From: Smithella sp.
GTDB lineage: Bacteria; Desulfobacterota; Syntrophia; Syntrophales; Smithellaceae
NCBI GenBank assembly: GCA_012797505.1
Contig: JAAZOZ010000350.1
Location: forward strand, 1-6,586
Direction: 5' to 3'
Length of the DNA stretch: 6,586 bases
Below are positions 5,422-6,586 of this stretch, piece after piece. A program made the position numbers and the translations under genes. How positions within the stretch are numbered: the first letter of the stretch is position 1; every line of letters starts with the position of its first letter. The notes under the pieces were generated by a model that did not search any database, was not told the origin of the DNA, and was given only the letters and a program-made list of their open reading frames with translations.

Positions 5422-6586
5422 ATGACCTATTACGTTCTCATCGCCTTTTGTGTCATCATTCTCCTGGCGTACATCTTCGACATCACCGCCAAGTACACCC
5501 GCGTTCCGGGCGTGATTCTGCTCATCGCGACCGGCATGTTCATCAACTATCTCGCTTCTTCCTTCCATATTGGCATTCCGGACATGTCCGGCCTGCTGCC
5601 CATTATGGGCACTCTCGGACTGATCCTGATCGTTCTGGAAGGGAGCCTCGATCTGGCGATCCGCCGCGACAAGAGCAGGCTCATCATCGGATCCGTTTCC
5701 TCGGCCATCCTCCTTTTTGCCGTGATGGTCGGTGTTTTCACCTACGTGGCGGTGCATTTTCTCCAGTACGACCTCCGGGCCTCCTTGCTCAACATCATTC
5801 CGTTTGCCATCATCAGCAGTGCCGTCGCCATTCCCTCGGCGGCGGGCCTGACTCCGGAAAACAGGGAGTTTGTCACTTACGAAAGCTCCATCTCCGACAT
5901 CATCGGCATCCTCGCCTTCGACTTCATCCTCCTGAGCAGCGGTTCTCTGGGAACGGGCGTGCTTCGTTTCATCGCCGAACTGATCCTGACCTTCATCGTC
6001 TCCGTCCTCCTGAGCGGCGGTTTGGCCATTCTGCTGCACAAGATCAGCCATCACGTCAAATACGTCATCATCATGACGGTGATCATCCTCGTTTACGCGC
6101 TGGCCAAACTGGTTCATCTGCCATCGCTGCTCGTCGTTCTGATCTTCGGCCTGGTCATGAACAACAACGTGCTTTTCAAAAACGCCTTCTCCGCAAAATG
6201 GATCAACTTTGATGAATTCAACACGGATCTCGGCGCCTTTAAAAACATCGTTTTCGAACTGACTTTTATCATCCGCTGCTTCTTTTTTATCCTGTTCGGA
6301 TTTTATACCCGTCTGTCCGATCTGCTCAACCCAAGCAACCTGATGATCGCGGCGGCCATTACCGTGTCCATTTTCATTTTCCGGGCGCTTTTCTTCAGAA
6401 TCGTCCTGCGCCTGCCGCTCAATCCCCTGCTGTATTTCGCTCCCCGGGGGTTGATCACCATTCTGCTCTTCTTCAGCATTCCGTCCATTCTGCTGTTGCC
6501 CTTCATCAACGTGGGCATCGTCACACAGGTCATCTTCCTCACGATTCTGATGATGACGTTCGGCAATATGATTTTCAGCAGGGATA
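5422..6586 (+). CDS. Monovalent cation:proton antiporter, CPA family (3' end outside window)
   Basis: Predicted inner-membrane exchanger of Na+ or K+ for H+, open to the window edge with 388 codons visible and no stop, so the C-terminus is missing. About 11 hydrophobic segments are seen. Family landmarks are LGLILIVLEGSLDL (about 65-78, equivalent to the Leu-Phe-x-x-Gly-Leu-x-Leu helix), AIISSAVAIPSAAGL (129-143, the first crossover helix), YESSISDIIG (153-162, the ion-site helix, with Asp159 at the conserved carboxylate), and APRGLITILLFF (340-351, like the Pro-Arg-Gly helix of NhaP-type proteins). At the position before Asp159, where CPA1 proteins have Asn and many CPA2 proteins Asp, this one has Ser158. 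The TDP-type sequence of the first crossover helix is also replaced. Ion preference cannot be read. A cytosolic RCK or CBS domain could follow beyond the window. The preceding small membrane protein with an RCK_C-like tail is its likely operon partner. Confidence 0.87.
   Translation, partial: MTYYVLIAFCVIILLAYIFDITAKYTRVPGVILLIATGMFINYLASSFHIGIPDMSGLLPIMGTLGLILIVLEGSLDLAIRRDKSRLIIGSVSSAILLFAVMVGVFTYVAVHFLQYDLRASLLNIIPFAIISSAVAIPSAAGLTPENREFVTYESSISDIIGILAFDFILLSSGSLGTGVLRFIAELILTFIVSVLLSGGLAILLHKISHHVKYVIIMTVIILVYALAKLVHLPSLLVVLIFGLVMNNNVLFKNAFSAKWINFDEFNTDLGAFKNIVFELTFIIRCFFFILFGFYTRLSDLLNPSNLMIAAAITVSIFIFRALFFRIVLRLPLNPLLYFAPRGLITILLFFSIPSILLLPFINVGIVTQVIFLTILMMTFGNMIFSRD

Noticed and set aside
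5257..6117. Minus-strand open frame (286 codons) very rich in Asp, Glu, Gln and His opposite the antiporter
   Set aside because: It mirrors the GTC/ATC/GTG-rich codons of a membrane protein read backwards and has no ribosome site or homology I can see.
5448..6212. Plus-strand open frame of 254 codons rich in His, Arg and Pro
   Set aside because: It is the antiporter gene read in the wrong frame. The correct frame starting at 5422 gives a clear membrane exchanger with a strong ribosome site.
1..6586. Mobile elements, CRISPR arrays, tRNA or rRNA genes, riboswitches
   Set aside because: I saw no transposase or integrase genes, terminal repeats, regularly spaced repeats or structured RNA signatures, and the only non-coding stretches are short.

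Overview
The window is an ordinary-looking piece of a GC-rich bacterial chromosome with tightly packed genes. It has three transcription blocks and no phage, insertion sequence, CRISPR or RNA gene that I can see. The gene style (short spacers, Gly-Gly-Ala-Gly Shine-Dalgarno boxes, many GTC/ATC/CTG codons mixed with AAA/GAA) would fit an anaerobic Gram-negative such as a deltaproteobacterium (Desulfobacterota/Syntrophales type). That is an impression from style and gene content, not a proven assignment. A cleaved signal peptide on one protein and many inner-membrane transporters fit a diderm cell.

Block 1 (about 82-3983, plus strand) looks like one operon of four genes. They are a class-3-type aldehyde dehydrogenase, the ATPase and permease of a DrrA/DrrB-like ABC-2 exporter (overlapping by 4 bases), and a secreted phosphoesterase of the zinc-dependent phospholipase C / S1-P1 nuclease superfamily with all nine expected metal ligands recognisable. 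Its promoter lies before the window. A plausible but untested reading is handling of lipids or hydrophobic compounds: an exporter, a secreted phosphoesterase outside the membrane and a (fatty) aldehyde oxidiser inside.

Block 2 (4922-4005, minus strand) is a single membrane transporter distantly like the bile acid:sodium symporter (BASS/SBF) fold. It converges on block 1 with a 21-base gap that holds a weak hairpin.

Block 3 (5056 to the window end, plus strand) is transcribed divergently from block 2 across a 133-base AT-rich spacer. That spacer has a convincing extended -10 promoter and three copies of a short AATTTT(T)CA repeat. Block 3 contains a 115-residue two-helix membrane protein with a tail resembling the end of an RCK_C (TrkA-C) domain. 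Eighteen bases later comes a monovalent cation:proton antiporter of the CPA superfamily, cut by the window end. The pairing suggests a cation/pH homeostasis unit with a small dedicated membrane partner.

I found no clearly new multi-gene system. The points most worth checking are the small RCK_C-like partner plus its antiporter with an atypical Ser-Asp ion site, and the secreted zinc phosphoesterase tied to an ABC exporter.
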